Source: Methylobacter sp.
Lineage (GTDB): Bacteria > Pseudomonadota > Gammaproteobacteria > Methylococcales > Methylomonadaceae
DNA length: 64,000 nt
NCBI GenBank assembly: GCA_023229605.1
Contig: JALNYY010000002.1
Coordinates: 66,530-130,529, forward strand
Direction: 5' to 3'
A program made the translations under genes and the position numbers. Below, one piece after another: positions 17,744-26,399 of this stretch. Position 1 is the first letter of the stretch. The number at the start of each line of letters is the position of its first letter. The notes under the pieces were generated by a model. It did no database searches, had not been told where the DNA came from, and saw nothing but the letters and a program-made list of their open reading frames with translations.

Positions 17744-18502
17744 TTGAAGCATTTTCCTATCCTTCGCACCCGGCGCTTAACCGTCCAGTTCCAAGAGCTG
17801 GCAATCGGTGATGCGATTTCCGTTGCCAGTATGCCTGAGCATCTTACTGAGGCCGAATGCACAGCGTTCTTGAAATTTGCCATTAAAGAAGTGACCAGCG
17901 AGTCGCCTGACCCGGCAGATTGGACGGTGCAGGAAAGGGCGTTAGGCGTAGCGCATTATCTGGCCTCAGTTGCCGAAGACGGCCCCGACTTTTCCCTGGG
18001 GCAAAACAAGTATTCTGATTTCCTTGACGGTACCGCCGACATATCGGTGGCACTTAAACAAGTTCCTATCGGCAATGTGGGTGACGAAGATTGGGAAATA
18101 CGCCACTTGACCGGCAGCATGGCCGAATCTATCGAGCGTTTGATGGGTGATGTTGAGCAACTATCGCCACGTCTGCATTGGGTGGTTGGGGCAATGGCGG
18201 CGCAACTGGTCAGGGTTGCAGAAGATGAACCGGCGCTTGATACCCCGGCGCTTTATGACCAATGGCTGCTGCATCGTATGCAAGTGCTGATGAATATCGC
18301 AGAAAGCGATTTTGAACAGTTGATGGGCGCATATAACGCCGGGCGCGAAAAATTGCACCACCTGTTTGCGTACAGTTTCAATGAGGATGGCATTGTTGTT
18401 TTGACGAAAGAAGGAGGGGCAGAAGGCGGTTCTTCTGCCCGATTTTCGGTTAGCGCCTGCTTATCGAGACTCGCGAGAACAATGGCGGGAAAAGCTGACT
18501 GA
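17744..18502 (+). CDS. Putative tail assembly chaperone
   Basis: 252 aa from TTG 17744. The opening (LTVQFQELAIGDAISVASMP, then EAECTAFLKFAI) resembles phage tail assembly chaperones. The C-terminal half is helical (MQVLMNIAESDFEQLMGAYN). The final ~27 residues (GGSSARFSVSACLSRLART) read out of frame over what looks like a better coding frame that continues to 18722. A +1 slip on the GGGG at 18416-18419 would join the two. This may be programmed, as in many tail chaperones, or a mutation. Confidence 0.5.
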   Translation: MKHFPILRTRRLTVQFQELAIGDAISVASMPEHLTEAECTAFLKFAIKEVTSESPDPADWTVQERALGVAHYLASVAEDGPDFSLGQNKYSDFLDGTADISVALKQVPIGNVGDEDWEIRHLTGSMAESIERLMGDVEQLSPRLHWVVGAMAAQLVRVAEDEPALDTPALYDQWLLHRMQVLMNIAESDFEQLMGAYNAGREKLHHLFAYSFNEDGIVVLTKEGGAEGGSSARFSVSACLSRLARTMAGKAD

Positions 18503-18722
18503 TTTAGCGGTTAGCCTTAGTTTATATTCGTCCACATCGTATAACGAAGCGCTTACGCTGCCGGTATCAATGGCGACTCAGTTTTTTGAAGGGAAAGTGT
18601 TCACCGACTGGAAAAAGGCCGATGATGCGGAAAATAAAACCCAAGTGGAAATTGCCAATCGGCAAAACAACATTGTTAAGGCTGTCGGTGTCGTAGCCGA
18701 AACAGTCGCAAAGAAAAGGTAG
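18405..18722 (+). CDS. Frame-shifted extension of the tail chaperone gene
   Basis: Open frame from 18405 to TAG 18720-18722, in +1 relative to the upstream gene, with no ATG, GTG or TTG start near its beginning. The product is protein-like (LPDFRLAPAYRDSREQWREK, ALTLPVSMATQFFEGKVF, KTQVEIANRQNNIVKAVG). It fills the otherwise empty 225 bases before the next gene. It would be made only by frameshifting from the upstream frame, or it marks a broken gene. Confidence 0.45.
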   Translation, partial: RKKEGQKAVLLPDFRLAPAYRDSREQWREKLTDLAVSLSLYSSTSYNEALTLPVSMATQFFEGKVFTDWKKADDAENKTQVEIANRQNNIVKAVGVVAETVAKKR

Positions 18723-18727
18723 ATGGC

Positions 18728-19138
18728 ATGATTTCACAAGAGGAATTGGTAGGCGGCGGTATAGGCTCGGTAATAGGATTTCCGTTGCTGGTTTGGTTTT
18801 ATAAGCGCGTTTTTGCTAAAGCAGCTTTTGAGGACACATCAAAAACAGCGACAGATGCGCAGTGCAGCGTTATTGAAATGCTTAGGAGCGAAGTGGAACG
18901 GATGGCACATAGCAACAAAGAGCTAGGATTAGCTGTCGCCCAGTTCCAGCACGAAAATGTCGCACTAAAACAAGAGATGTCAAAACTCCATGAAACCATC
19001 AATCAATTATCGCTACAGGTAGCTGCTAACAATCTAATGCGCGAACAATGCGGAGAATGTGAGCATAACCAAAAGCCTGTAGCTAAAACGGTTGACCTGG
19101 GTAATCTACACCGCCACTTATCCGATAAAAAAGGCTGA
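18728..19138 (+). CDS. Membrane-anchored coiled-coil protein of the lysis region
   Basis: 136 aa. One N-terminal membrane segment (GGGIGSVIGFPLLVWFYKRV) is followed by a long coiled coil (about residues 45-100, including EVERMAHSNKELGLAVAQFQ) and a CxEC pair near the C-terminus. It starts the lysis block. It could be a holin-like or spanin-related protein; the family is not recognised. Confidence 0.5.
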   Translation: MISQEELVGGGIGSVIGFPLLVWFYKRVFAKAAFEDTSKTATDAQCSVIEMLRSEVERMAHSNKELGLAVAQFQHENVALKQEMSKLHETINQLSLQVAANNLMREQCGECEHNQKPVAKTVDLGNLHRHLSDKKG

Positions 19139-19142
19139 CTGC

Positions 19143-19451
19143 ATGGATAAACTATTCACGCTTACCGCCTTTGGCTTCTATGGCATTGGAATTGTCGCCA
19201 TGTTCGCCCATGCGCTGCAAAAAATGGCAAAAGGAGAAATGTCTTGCAGCTTCATCGAATGGGGCTTTAGAAACAAAGCAAAAACCGCATGGACGTATTT
19301 ATCGTGCTTAGGATTAATCGCGGTGGCGATCCTGACCGGGCAAGTTTATGACCTCAATGAAGGGGCGCATATTATTGCGGCTTTTGGTATTGGGTTTGCG
19401 TCTGATTCAACACTTAATGGGGTGGACAATGCCAGTAACAACTCAAATTAA
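19143..19451 (+). CDS. Putative holin
   Basis: 102 aa from ATG 19143. The hydrophobic segments are at about residues 5-25 (LTAFGFYGIGIVAMFAHALQ), 48-66 (YLSCLGLIAVAILTGQVY) and 74-88. Size, membrane topology and position directly before Rz/Rz1 and endolysin support a holin that permeabilises the inner membrane. Its 3' end overlaps the Rz start. Confidence 0.5.
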   Translation: MDKLFTLTAFGFYGIGIVAMFAHALQKMAKGEMSCSFIEWGFRNKAKTAWTYLSCLGLIAVAILTGQVYDLNEGAHIIAAFGIGFASDSTLNGVDNASNNSN

Positions 19452-19947
19452 AACAACGCTTCTAGCAGGCCTATGCCTTGCCTGCTTTGCCGGTGGACTG
19501 GCAAGTATGGGCGGCTACGCTTTCATGTGGAAAGCCAAATATGACAATTTATCGGACAATCTTGACCGACAAAAAGAAGAGGCTCAAGCACTGCTCGAAG
19601 CAGAGCAGAAGAAAGTTTCGGATCATGAGGCGAAAGCCAAATTAGATAATGCAACCCAGGCCATAGACCATGAAAAAAGCAACAAAACTATTGATGATTT
19701 GCGCCGCTCTCTTGCCGCTACAAGGCTGTCCGACCCCGGACGTAGGAATGGTGGTAAAGCCACCTCGCCAACAAGTGATAGTGCCGGAATTCCTCAAACA
19801 GAAGCCGGAGCCGGTGAGCTTTCAGCAGAGCTTACTCGATTTCTTCAAATCAAATTCTTCCAAGCCGACACCGTAGCTGAATACGCTAATCAGTGTTACA
19901 CGTTTGTAGTCGAGAAAAATTGCGGCATAGCCAAAGACGAGGATTAA
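19429..19947 (+). CDS. Rz: i-spanin (Rz-like)
   Basis: 172 aa from ATG 19429; the longer ORF from 19348 reads through the holin. A signal-anchor (TTLLAGLCLACFAGGLASMG) is followed by a periplasmic coiled coil (LDRQKEEAQALLEAEQKKVS) and a DLRRSLAATRL segment. The Rz1 gene is fully nested in another frame, the hallmark of spanin pairs. The complex fuses inner and outer membranes in the last step of lysis. Confidence 0.85.
   Translation: MPVTTQIKTTLLAGLCLACFAGGLASMGGYAFMWKAKYDNLSDNLDRQKEEAQALLEAEQKKVSDHEAKAKLDNATQAIDHEKSNKTIDDLRRSLAATRLSDPGRRNGGKATSPTSDSAGIPQTEAGAGELSAELTRFLQIKFFQADTVAEYANQCYTFVVEKNCGIAKDED
19670..19876 (+). CDS. Rz1: o-spanin lipoprotein (Rz1-like)
   Basis: 68 aa nested inside Rz in a different frame. 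A lipoprotein signal (KLLMICAALLPLQGC) ends in a lipobox whose Cys is residue 20, followed by a Pro-rich mature part (VVKPPRQQVIVPEFLKQKPE). This is the typical architecture of outer-membrane spanins. Confidence 0.85.
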   Translation: MKKATKLLMICAALLPLQGCPTPDVGMVVKPPRQQVIVPEFLKQKPEPVSFQQSLLDFFKSNSSKPTP

Positions 19948-19948
19948 G

Positions 19949-20572
19949 ATGCTAGATAAACTCAAAGGCCATGTGCCAGATAGCGTAATCGCACAGATAC
20001 CCGGCATTGCCGAATTAACTACGCCTATGAGACTGGCTCACTTCCTATCGCAAGATGATCATGAAAGCGGCGGATTTAAGCGCACCGTTGAAAACCTGAA
20101 CTATTCAGATGTAAACAGGATAGCGTTAATCTTTAAACATGACTGCGATCTTGACCATGACCGGGTAATTGAGCCGGATGAACTGGAAGCGGCCAAGAAA
20201 TACATTAAAAACCCACAAGCACTGGCGAATTTTGTTTATGCCAACCAAAACGGCAATGGCAACGAGGCCAGCGGCGATGGTTTTAAGTTTCGTGGACGTG
20301 GTTTTATCCAGTTAACGGGACGCGACAATTACACCGCATTCAGCGAGTTCATAGGCGAAGATTGCGTTGTTAATCCTGATCTGGTTGCGACAAAATACCC
20401 GCTTGCATCAGCCGGGTGGTTTTTCACCAAGAACAAAATATGGGCTATTTGCGATAGCGGGATCAACTATGTGGCGATAACGGCTGTTACCAAAAAAGTG
20501 AATGGCGGCACAAATGGTTTGGCTGAAAGGACTGCATTGTTTAATCAATACTGGGGTCTGTTAAAGGCCTAA
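19949..20572 (+). CDS. Endolysin, GH19 chitinase-like
   Basis: 207 aa. The GH19 fold is shown by LAHFLSQDDHESGGFKRTVE with catalytic E39, NLNYS, and FRGRGFIQLTGRDNYTAFSE. The second acid is likely in the NGNEASGDGFKF loop. A Ca-binding-like DLDHDRVIEPDE insert lies near residue 68. There is no signal peptide, so it needs the holin. It hydrolyses peptidoglycan glycan strands and follows Rz by one base. Confidence 0.9.
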   Translation: MLDKLKGHVPDSVIAQIPGIAELTTPMRLAHFLSQDDHESGGFKRTVENLNYSDVNRIALIFKHDCDLDHDRVIEPDELEAAKKYIKNPQALANFVYANQNGNGNEASGDGFKFRGRGFIQLTGRDNYTAFSEFIGEDCVVNPDLVATKYPLASAGWFFTKNKIWAICDSGINYVAITAVTKKVNGGTNGLAERTALFNQYWGLLKA

Positions 20573-20592
20573 CCCCAACACCCGGAAACACC

Positions 20593-20633
20593 CGGAAAAC
20601 CCACACAAAACCAAAACCGCCCAGGCATAAACT
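20593..20633 (+). promoter_or_regulatory. Phage promoter, CGGAAAAC-N27-TAAACT
   Basis: CGGAAAACCC at 20593, preceded by an imperfect second copy (CGGAAACA) at 20583, and TAAACT exactly 35 bases on. The -10 ends only seven bases before the ATG at 20641, so the mRNA may be leaderless. It drives the baseplate operon. Confidence 0.65.
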
Positions 20634-20640
20634 ACATGCC

Positions 20641-20934
20641 ATGAGCGAAATTACCGGGCAAGACATTCAGGGCATGATTACCCACTGGCTAGGCTGTCCG
20701 GTTGAGGGTTATCACGGCTCGGATTACGGGCAAGACCTTAAGGCGTTACTGCATAACCCGCAAGCGTCCGGTCAGGCCGACGAGTTCATTGCCAAACTAA
20801 AAGCCGACATCCCAATTTTGCAAGCGTTTCCAGTAGGCAGCATAAACCTATACGGCGTTCAAACCTCACCAGACCGCCTTGACTTGGTGCTTGAAGTCGC
20901 AGGGCAAACCTTTACCATTCCGAGCGCGAAATAA
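20641..20934 (+). CDS. Putative small baseplate protein
   Basis: 97 aa, first gene of the baseplate operon, overlapping the J-like gene by one base. It has a helical N-terminus (DIQGMITHWLGCPVEGYHGS) and a beta-rich C-terminus. Size and position match gp25/W-type wedge proteins that precede J genes, but I see no decisive motif. The start lies at the predicted transcription start. Confidence 0.45.
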   Translation: MSEITGQDIQGMITHWLGCPVEGYHGSDYGQDLKALLHNPQASGQADEFIAKLKADIPILQAFPVGSINLYGVQTSPDRLDLVLEVAGQTFTIPSAK

Positions 20935-22424
20935 TGCAAACCAAGGCGGATTTTCAAAAATTAATCAATGATACTGCGGTAAATTACCCGGCGATAGGGC
21001 CATTGCATCAAGCCGGTGATCCACGAATTTTGCAGTTTCTTGAATCTGCTGCTTCGGTGTTGTCCGGTTTATCGGCGCAACTGGAAGTCGCCCAAGCAGA
21101 ACCATTTGAAAAAGTACGCGACAGCACGGTGCTGGCCGATGCCGCCATCCGGGGAATTGTACGGAAAGCCCGGTCAGGCAAGGTGCGGGTAACACTAAAC
21201 AACAAAAGCGCCACGTCGTTTTCGGTACAGGCCGGTAGAAACGTGCTGGACTCCAGCGGCAACATGTACCGCATTGAAACCCCGGCAACCGTGGCCGCAA
21301 ACGCCACCGGCACTTTCGACGCGCTGCAAATCAAGGTGGATACCCTGGTTCATACCGTAGCTGGAAGTGTGCCGTTTTATGCAATCGAGATCCCCGAATC
21401 GCTGGACGGCAGTTATTTAAGCGGCATTGCGGCCAGTGATGCCGATGGCGAATATACCTACCGGGAGCGTTACGTCAATATCCTGCCCGATGAGCGCGTT
21501 TTTCACGTCGAGGCCGACGACCGGCAGCGGATTTATGTGCGTTTTGGACAATCCGGCATTGTCGGCTTACAGCCGGTAGACGGTCAGCAAATCACCTTGA
21601 GCATATCCCGCGCAATTGGTGTTATTTCGCCGTTATCCGGCTCTCCGTTCTCGTTTGAATTAATCCAAAACCCGCAAGAATCACTGATCGAACTAACGCT
21701 TAATGCGGTGCTGGATAAAGGCCAAAACCCGCCCGATATGTCTACCCTGCGCGACATTACCAATTACCCGTCTGTTTACGATCATAACGCCGTGTACCGT
21801 GGCGAATTCGAGTTTTTGGTGCGCCGGACTTATTCTGATACGCAATTTTTATCGGTCTGGAATGAGCAGATCGAAGAGCTGGCACGAGGTGCAAGCGTTG
21901 ATCATATCAATGTGCTGTTTGTGGCCTGCCTGTCCGCCGCCGGCACCGAAACCGTATTAACTGAAGCTGACCCACTTACTCCCGTTGCCCCGACCCTAAT
22001 AGCCGACGACGCGCTGACCGCCACCCAAATCGGCATTAAAAACGTGATTTTGGGTGCCGATGACAGCTACAAGGTCAAATTTTTTACGCCAGTACGCTCT
22101 AAAATCGTCATGGCTATTACCGTTGTGGTTTCGACCGCATACGCGGCTGGCGATGTGCAAACGCAGATTATCGACAAAATCCTTGCCGAGTTTGGCGTAA
22201 CGGCCACAGCCTCAAGGCGTGGAGCCAGCAAGCCCTTATACCAAAGGGTTTATGCGCTATTGAAAGCGAAGATTCCGGCGCTATCCGAGGGCAATGCCGA
22301 CATGCAGGTCGCCATCACCGATTATGCAGGGGCATACCGGCCTGAATTGTGGCGCTATGTTGCTGCCGACAGCCTGACAGTGACGGTAACCACGGCCAAT
22401 ATCACTGTAGCGTCATGGAATTAA
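20934..22424 (+). CDS. Baseplate wedge protein, J/gp6-like
   Basis: 496 aa. The N-terminal part (DPRILQFLESAASVLSGLSA, RIYVRFGQSGIVGLQPVDGQ) and central beta domain fit the baseplate J family, with the usual GE-type strand near 'YVNILPDERVFHVEADDRQR'. The C-terminal region (QIIDKILAEFGVTATASRRG) is also typical. It forms the wedge ring that opens around the hub on contraction. It lies in the standard order wedge, J, I, fibre. Confidence 0.8.
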   Translation: MQTKADFQKLINDTAVNYPAIGPLHQAGDPRILQFLESAASVLSGLSAQLEVAQAEPFEKVRDSTVLADAAIRGIVRKARSGKVRVTLNNKSATSFSVQAGRNVLDSSGNMYRIETPATVAANATGTFDALQIKVDTLVHTVAGSVPFYAIEIPESLDGSYLSGIAASDADGEYTYRERYVNILPDERVFHVEADDRQRIYVRFGQSGIVGLQPVDGQQITLSISRAIGVISPLSGSPFSFELIQNPQESLIELTLNAVLDKGQNPPDMSTLRDITNYPSVYDHNAVYRGEFEFLVRRTYSDTQFLSVWNEQIEELARGASVDHINVLFVACLSAAGTETVLTEADPLTPVAPTLIADDALTATQIGIKNVILGADDSYKVKFFTPVRSKIVMAITVVVSTAYAAGDVQTQIIDKILAEFGVTATASRRGASKPLYQRVYALLKAKIPALSEGNADMQVAITDYAGAYRPELWRYVAADSLTVTVTTANITVASWN

Positions 22425-22427
22425 GCC

Positions 22428-23156
22428 ATGAGCTTTGATTTCCCCAGCGCGCAGCTTCCCGCGCTTACCCCGCTGCGGAATAGCTTTGTCAGGGATGAAG
22501 TCGAGGCCGATCTAAAGCAAATCTTCCTTAATCTGTTTGAATCCCAGCTTGCCGCCGATGTATTCGATGTCAATGTGCTGGGCATGCCGCATCTTGGCTC
22601 CCTGGATTTAGTGCGCAGGTCGGTTAATGCCGACGGCTTGGTTTTATTCCCAGGCGAACGGGAAGAAGCCGCCACGAGGTACGTTTACCGGGCCTGGAAA
22701 GCCCGAAACATGCAGGGCAGGGGGCTATTCTTTTTAAAGACCTATCTGCAACTGCTTTACCCCGGCTATTGGGATGTCGAACAGCAGATGCAGGACAAAG
22801 CGTTGCCCTATCCGACTGCGCTTTATGACCGCTCAACGCATGGCAACGATGCTGATAAATACCTTACCAGCCGCCTTCATATCAGATTAAATGTTGCCGG
22901 AAACATTAATAATGTTGAAAGCATTATCCCGGTAATATCGTCCATATTGCCAGCCCGGTTTGTCCCCAAGGTGTCGTTAATCATGCACGCCGAAACTAAG
23001 CTTCATGTCGCCTCGGTTGGACGCGCATCGATGACCTTACGGGCAACCAGTACAGTTGATGCAACAGCTATCAGCTTCCCCGATGCCAGTACGGTAGTCG
23101 CCTCATATGGTAATCCATCAATCACCTTGCGCTGTACTTCTACTGTTAGTCGATAG
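22428..23156 (+). CDS. Phage tail protein I-like baseplate protein
   Basis: 242 aa. The pattern LLFPGEREEAATRYVYRAWK-like region (here VLFPGEREEAATRYVYRAWK) followed by RGLFFLKTYLQLLYPGYWDV is characteristic of the P2 gpI type, where an N-terminal helical domain binds the wedge. The last 60 residues carry a short imperfect beta repeat (ASMTLRATSTV, PSITLRCTSTV). It follows the J-like gene by three bases. Confidence 0.7.
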   Translation: MSFDFPSAQLPALTPLRNSFVRDEVEADLKQIFLNLFESQLAADVFDVNVLGMPHLGSLDLVRRSVNADGLVLFPGEREEAATRYVYRAWKARNMQGRGLFFLKTYLQLLYPGYWDVEQQMQDKALPYPTALYDRSTHGNDADKYLTSRLHIRLNVAGNINNVESIIPVISSILPARFVPKVSLIMHAETKLHVASVGRASMTLRATSTVDATAISFPDASTVVASYGNPSITLRCTSTVSR

Positions 23157-23157
23157 C

Positions 23158-23198
23158 CGGAAAACATCGGCAAAAACAACTGAGCCAGTCGATAGCAT
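23158..23198 (+). promoter_or_regulatory. Phage promoter, CGGAAAAC-N27-TAGCAT
   Basis: CGGAAAAC at 23158 immediately after the stop of the I-like gene, with TAGCAT exactly 35 bases on. It precedes the tail fibre gene by about 30 bases. Confidence 0.6.
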
Positions 23199-23229
23199 AA
23201 GCCCATCGTAAATTTATGAGTAAATCATT

Positions 23230-24375
23230 GTGAGCACACTCAGTCTTCCCTTTAAACTGACCGCAGCGGGCCTAGATGCATCATTTAATTTAGGCGCAAT
23301 AGCCCTGAATGTGACCCATGTGCAGACTGGATCGGGAAATAGACTAGCTAACGGAAATGAGGTGGCATTGGTTACCCCACAGGAAACAGCAGTTATCAGC
23401 GGTCATTTCGAGGTTTCGGCAGGACAGCACCGCATCGCGGCAATAGTCGCCGGCTCTGCATCTGTTTATACAATTTCTGAAATCGGCTTATGGTCTGGTG
23501 TGCCGGGAGCTGGCGGATCTGTTTTGGTATTTTACTGGTCGCTGGCAACAGGTTATATAACGGTTAAATCGGCAGGGATCGATTTTAATTTTGAAGATGA
23601 TATTACTTTCGGTGGTGTGGTACCGGGGAATATTACTATTGTCGCTGACACCCAGTTTAATTCTCTGGCTATGCTGGCGGCACATGAGGCTGATCTTAAT
23701 GCGCACCCGGCCTTTACTACACCTCCATTATTTGATAACGATACATCGCCCGCAACAACGGAATTTATCCAGAGAGCGCTGGGTAATCTTGCCGGATTCT
23801 TTTCGCTGGACGCATCCACAACCATTTCTTTGGCCGAACTTGGTAAATGCGTGCAGGTTGCCAATACAACTCCGCCTAATCAAATAATTACGTTGCCATT
23901 ACTGGCAACGGTTGATGCTGGCTATGGGTACTGGATCGAAAACCTAGCACCATACCCTGTAACAATAAAGGGGTATGGATCGGAAAGTATTCTATTAGGC
24001 GGCAGTAGCTTTAACTCATTTTTGCTTAATCCTAGAGAGACTGCGTTCGTACACGGACAATCCATTCAATGGACTGTATTCGGGGCTATTGCTGCACAAG
24101 TATTTCAGTCATCACTCACGGCTAGTGGATGGCAAAAGCTCCCAAGCGGACTTATCGTGCAATGGGGGGCATTCGATGTTACCTCAGCCGGACAATACCC
24201 TCAAACATTCCCTGTAGCGTTTCCAACTGCGTTATATTGCTTAACACTGTCGGCGCAATACAATTTATCGACAATACCGAACGTATGGTACGGAAACTCT
24301 TCAGTGACAAGCTTCACGGGGCAAATCAATATTAATACAGGCGACAAAGTAACGTGGCTCGCGATAGGTAAATAA
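23230..24375 (+). CDS. Tail fibre protein
   Basis: 381 aa from GTG 23230. The N-terminal domain (LTAAGLDASFNLGAIALNVT, then TISEIGLWSG) is the fibre attachment type found on P2-like baseplates. The C-terminal ~90 residues (SGWQKLPSGLIVQWGAFDVT to the end) form a gp53-like or collar-type receptor-binding tip. A five-codon reading frame starting at 23217 ends across the GTG, which may couple translation. It probably determines host range with the Tfa partner downstream. Confidence 0.8.
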   Translation: MSTLSLPFKLTAAGLDASFNLGAIALNVTHVQTGSGNRLANGNEVALVTPQETAVISGHFEVSAGQHRIAAIVAGSASVYTISEIGLWSGVPGAGGSVLVFYWSLATGYITVKSAGIDFNFEDDITFGGVVPGNITIVADTQFNSLAMLAAHEADLNAHPAFTTPPLFDNDTSPATTEFIQRALGNLAGFFSLDASTTISLAELGKCVQVANTTPPNQIITLPLLATVDAGYGYWIENLAPYPVTIKGYGSESILLGGSSFNSFLLNPRETAFVHGQSIQWTVFGAIAAQVFQSSLTASGWQKLPSGLIVQWGAFDVTSAGQYPQTFPVAFPTALYCLTLSAQYNLSTIPNVWYGNSSVTSFTGQININTGDKVTWLAIGK

Positions 24376-24376
24376 T

Positions 24377-24811
24377 ATGAAATATTCAGCGGCAACAGGT
24401 GGATTTTATTTTGATTCAATACATGGCGTCAACGTTCCAGTTGATGCTGTAGAGATAAGCGATGAGCATTATGACTACCTATGTCAAGGTCAATCCAATA
24501 GAAAAAGAATTATCCCGGACGGTAATGGTTATCCGATTTTACAAGACCCACCGGAATTAACTATAGACGAAATTCGCGCAGCAATGCAGTGCTCGCGGTG
24601 GCGATTTAAAAGAGCGCTAACTCAGCTCGGATGGCGCGCCGATGTTGAGGCGTTTGTTGCTTCGGCGGATCAAGACACGAAAGATATGTATGCGGACGCG
24701 CATAATTTTACGCGCTTGCATCCATTCATTGTTGCCGCCGGTCAGCTTATTGGAAAAACACCCGATCAAATTGATCAGATATTTGCGATAGGCAATGGGT
24801 TTGTTGAGTAG
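24377..24811 (+). CDS. Tail fibre assembly protein (Tfa-like)
   Basis: 144 aa, one base after the fibre gene. The opening KYSAATGGFYFDSIHG, then VPVDAVEISDEHYDYLCQGQ and NGYPILQDPP are classic Tfa/caudovirales fibre-chaperone features. The C-terminal half (RFKRALTQLGWRADVEAFVA) is helical. It helps trimerise the fibre. Confidence 0.85.
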   Translation: MKYSAATGGFYFDSIHGVNVPVDAVEISDEHYDYLCQGQSNRKRIIPDGNGYPILQDPPELTIDEIRAAMQCSRWRFKRALTQLGWRADVEAFVASADQDTKDMYADAHNFTRLHPFIVAAGQLIGKTPDQIDQIFAIGNGFVE

Positions 24812-24822
24812 TTTTCATAATC

Positions 24823-24863
24823 CGGAAAAACCAGCAAACTAGACCAAATCCGCCCATTACCAT
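24823..24863 (+). promoter_or_regulatory. Phage promoter, CGGAAAAA-N27-TACCAT
   Basis: CGGAAAAACC at 24823 with TACCAT exactly 35 bases on, between the Tfa gene and the gene at 24895. Confidence 0.55.
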
Positions 24864-24894
24864 CATGGCATGTTTTCAATTATGAGATTATGCC

Positions 24895-25395
24895 ATGACA
24901 CTAAGCATCCCCGCACAACTAAAAGGGTTTCACCAAACCGCTAAAGCCATTGGCGCTAAAGCGGTATCTTCGGACTTCGCGCTAGAAATTGAAGGCCATG
25001 AAGACAGCTGGATGCTCATTAAGCAAGGCCCGTGGGCTATGCTTTCAACAGGTGGCGAAATCGAAGTTCCCATGCCGCTTGGCGCTGGCATGTGGCAGCA
25101 GCAGCAAGCTAAGGTGCATCAGCAAAGCCCTGTTTCGCTCATGGAAACAACGGTCGGCAGCGTTGATCAACTGCTGGTCAACCTGATCGCATCAGGCGGA
25201 TATTTCAACGCAAAAATCTATGAAGGAACCCCGCAAAAGTACCTGCGAGCCAAACCTATAATTGACTGTTTTATTCAGGTGGACAATCCTGATCGTGACT
25301 GGGAAAACAGGTCGCAGCTGCTCTTAGTCAGCGGCACGATATTTTTCCATTATTACGGAGAAACCATTCCCGGCAATTCAAACGATTACCGTTAA
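24895..25395 (+). CDS. Candidate tail tube protein
   Basis: 166 aa with its own promoter-like site. The beta-rich central and C-terminal part (VDQLLVNLIASGGYFNAKIY, FIQVDNPDRDWENRSQLLLV) fits the compact fold of tube proteins, which must be expressed at high level; the genome's tube gene is otherwise not obvious. The other candidate is the 30677 gene. Family assignment is tentative. Confidence 0.35.
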   Translation: MTLSIPAQLKGFHQTAKAIGAKAVSSDFALEIEGHEDSWMLIKQGPWAMLSTGGEIEVPMPLGAGMWQQQQAKVHQQSPVSLMETTVGSVDQLLVNLIASGGYFNAKIYEGTPQKYLRAKPIIDCFIQVDNPDRDWENRSQLLLVSGTIFFHYYGETIPGNSNDYR

Positions 25396-25436
25396 GCGGT
25401 AGCGACTTCATTTTTTAATCATAAGAGGATAAGCAA

Positions 25437-25799
25437 ATGTCAGGTAAATCTCCATCATATTTAGGCCCATTAACAACCGATCCTGGTGCAACTGGTGCAT
25501 TAGTTCCGCAGCGTCAAGAGATTGACAGAGATTTCGCTGCAAAATCCGGCCTTACTGTTACTGAAGGCGCAAACGCCAAGCAAGGCGTAGCAACGCTGGT
25601 AGCCGGAACCGTCGTGGTCGCCAATACCAGTATCACTGCCAATAGCCGAATTTTCCTTACCGCGCAGACCAACGCCGGAACCACTGGATTTTTGAGCATT
25701 TCAGCCAGAACCCCAGGCACAAACTTTACGATCTTATCCAGCAGCAACCTTGATACCAGCGTCGTTGCTTATGAAATCTTCGAGCCAGCAGTCGCTTAA
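25437..25799 (+). CDS. Small beta-rich virion protein
   Basis: 120 aa with AGAGGAT upstream. The C-terminal 75 residues (VATLVAGTVVVANTSITANS, then SARTPGTNFTILSSSNLDTS) form a beta-sandwich repeat common in phage surface, fibre and decoration proteins. No signal peptide. Likely a virion surface component. Confidence 0.55.
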   Translation: MSGKSPSYLGPLTTDPGATGALVPQRQEIDRDFAAKSGLTVTEGANAKQGVATLVAGTVVVANTSITANSRIFLTAQTNAGTTGFLSISARTPGTNFTILSSSNLDTSVVAYEIFEPAVA

Positions 25800-25802
25800 A
25801 TA

Positions 25803-26219
25803 ATGTCCACAACGCTTGCCGACTTAGCCACACGCTTTGAAACATCGGAGCGTCCAGTCGGTAACATGCTGGATGCGCCGGGAATCCTTGCTCTGGCAAT
25901 CGCGGCAACCAATTTTTACGCCGGGTATGCCAATCTTGCCGCGCATTTGGCGATACCGATTGCTGACCCGGCACCAGTTCCACCAACGCCGTACCCTGCG
26001 ATAACCGGCGCAACTGAGATAAGCGTGTCCGAGTGGGCGGTTATCCGGTCGCTGTTTATGCTGTATGTCGAGCGAGAAACCGCTATACAACTTGAAGCGT
26101 CACGCGGCTTGGGGGTTGATGTGTTTGGCCGGTCATCGTCTGAAATATCCAGCGATATTGCGCTTTATGAAAGCAATTTGCCAAGCAATGTTTTTTGTAG
26201 TCTTGTTATTACGATTTAG
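25803..26219 (+). CDS. Hypothetical virion-operon protein
   Basis: 138 aa, three bases after the preceding gene. The helical N-terminus is followed by a Pro-rich linker (PIADPAPVPPTPYP) and a C-terminal helical segment with LFMLYVERETAIQLEASRG. Resembles small tail-completion proteins only by size and position. Confidence 0.45.
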   Translation: MSTTLADLATRFETSERPVGNMLDAPGILALAIAATNFYAGYANLAAHLAIPIADPAPVPPTPYPAITGATEISVSEWAVIRSLFMLYVERETAIQLEASRGLGVDVFGRSSSEISSDIALYESNLPSNVFCSLVITI

Positions 26220-26228
26220 GAATAAAGC

Positions 26229-26396
26229 ATGATTTGCAAACCGGAAGAGGCTAAAGATTACCAGTGCTGCACAATGCAAAAGGCCTGTGAAGGTAACAAG
26301 TGTATGGCATGGCGAGTGTGGCACGAGACAGATAAGGCGTCTGCTAAAATTGCGACCGATAAAGGTTATTGTGGGTTGGCTTATAAAGGAAAATGA
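26229..26396 (+). CDS. Cysteine-rich small phage protein
   Basis: 55-aa ORF from ATG 26229. Cys residues are arranged C-x9-CC-x5-C-x4-C, then a late Cys (KPEEAKDYQCC, ACEGNKCMAWRVW). The 'CCxxxxxxC...CMAWR' pattern is familiar from many small phage proteins thought to bind zinc or iron; role unknown. It sits between tail genes without gaps. Confidence 0.6.
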   Translation: MICKPEEAKDYQCCTMQKACEGNKCMAWRVWHETDKASAKIATDKGYCGLAYKGK

Positions 26397-26399
26397 CAA

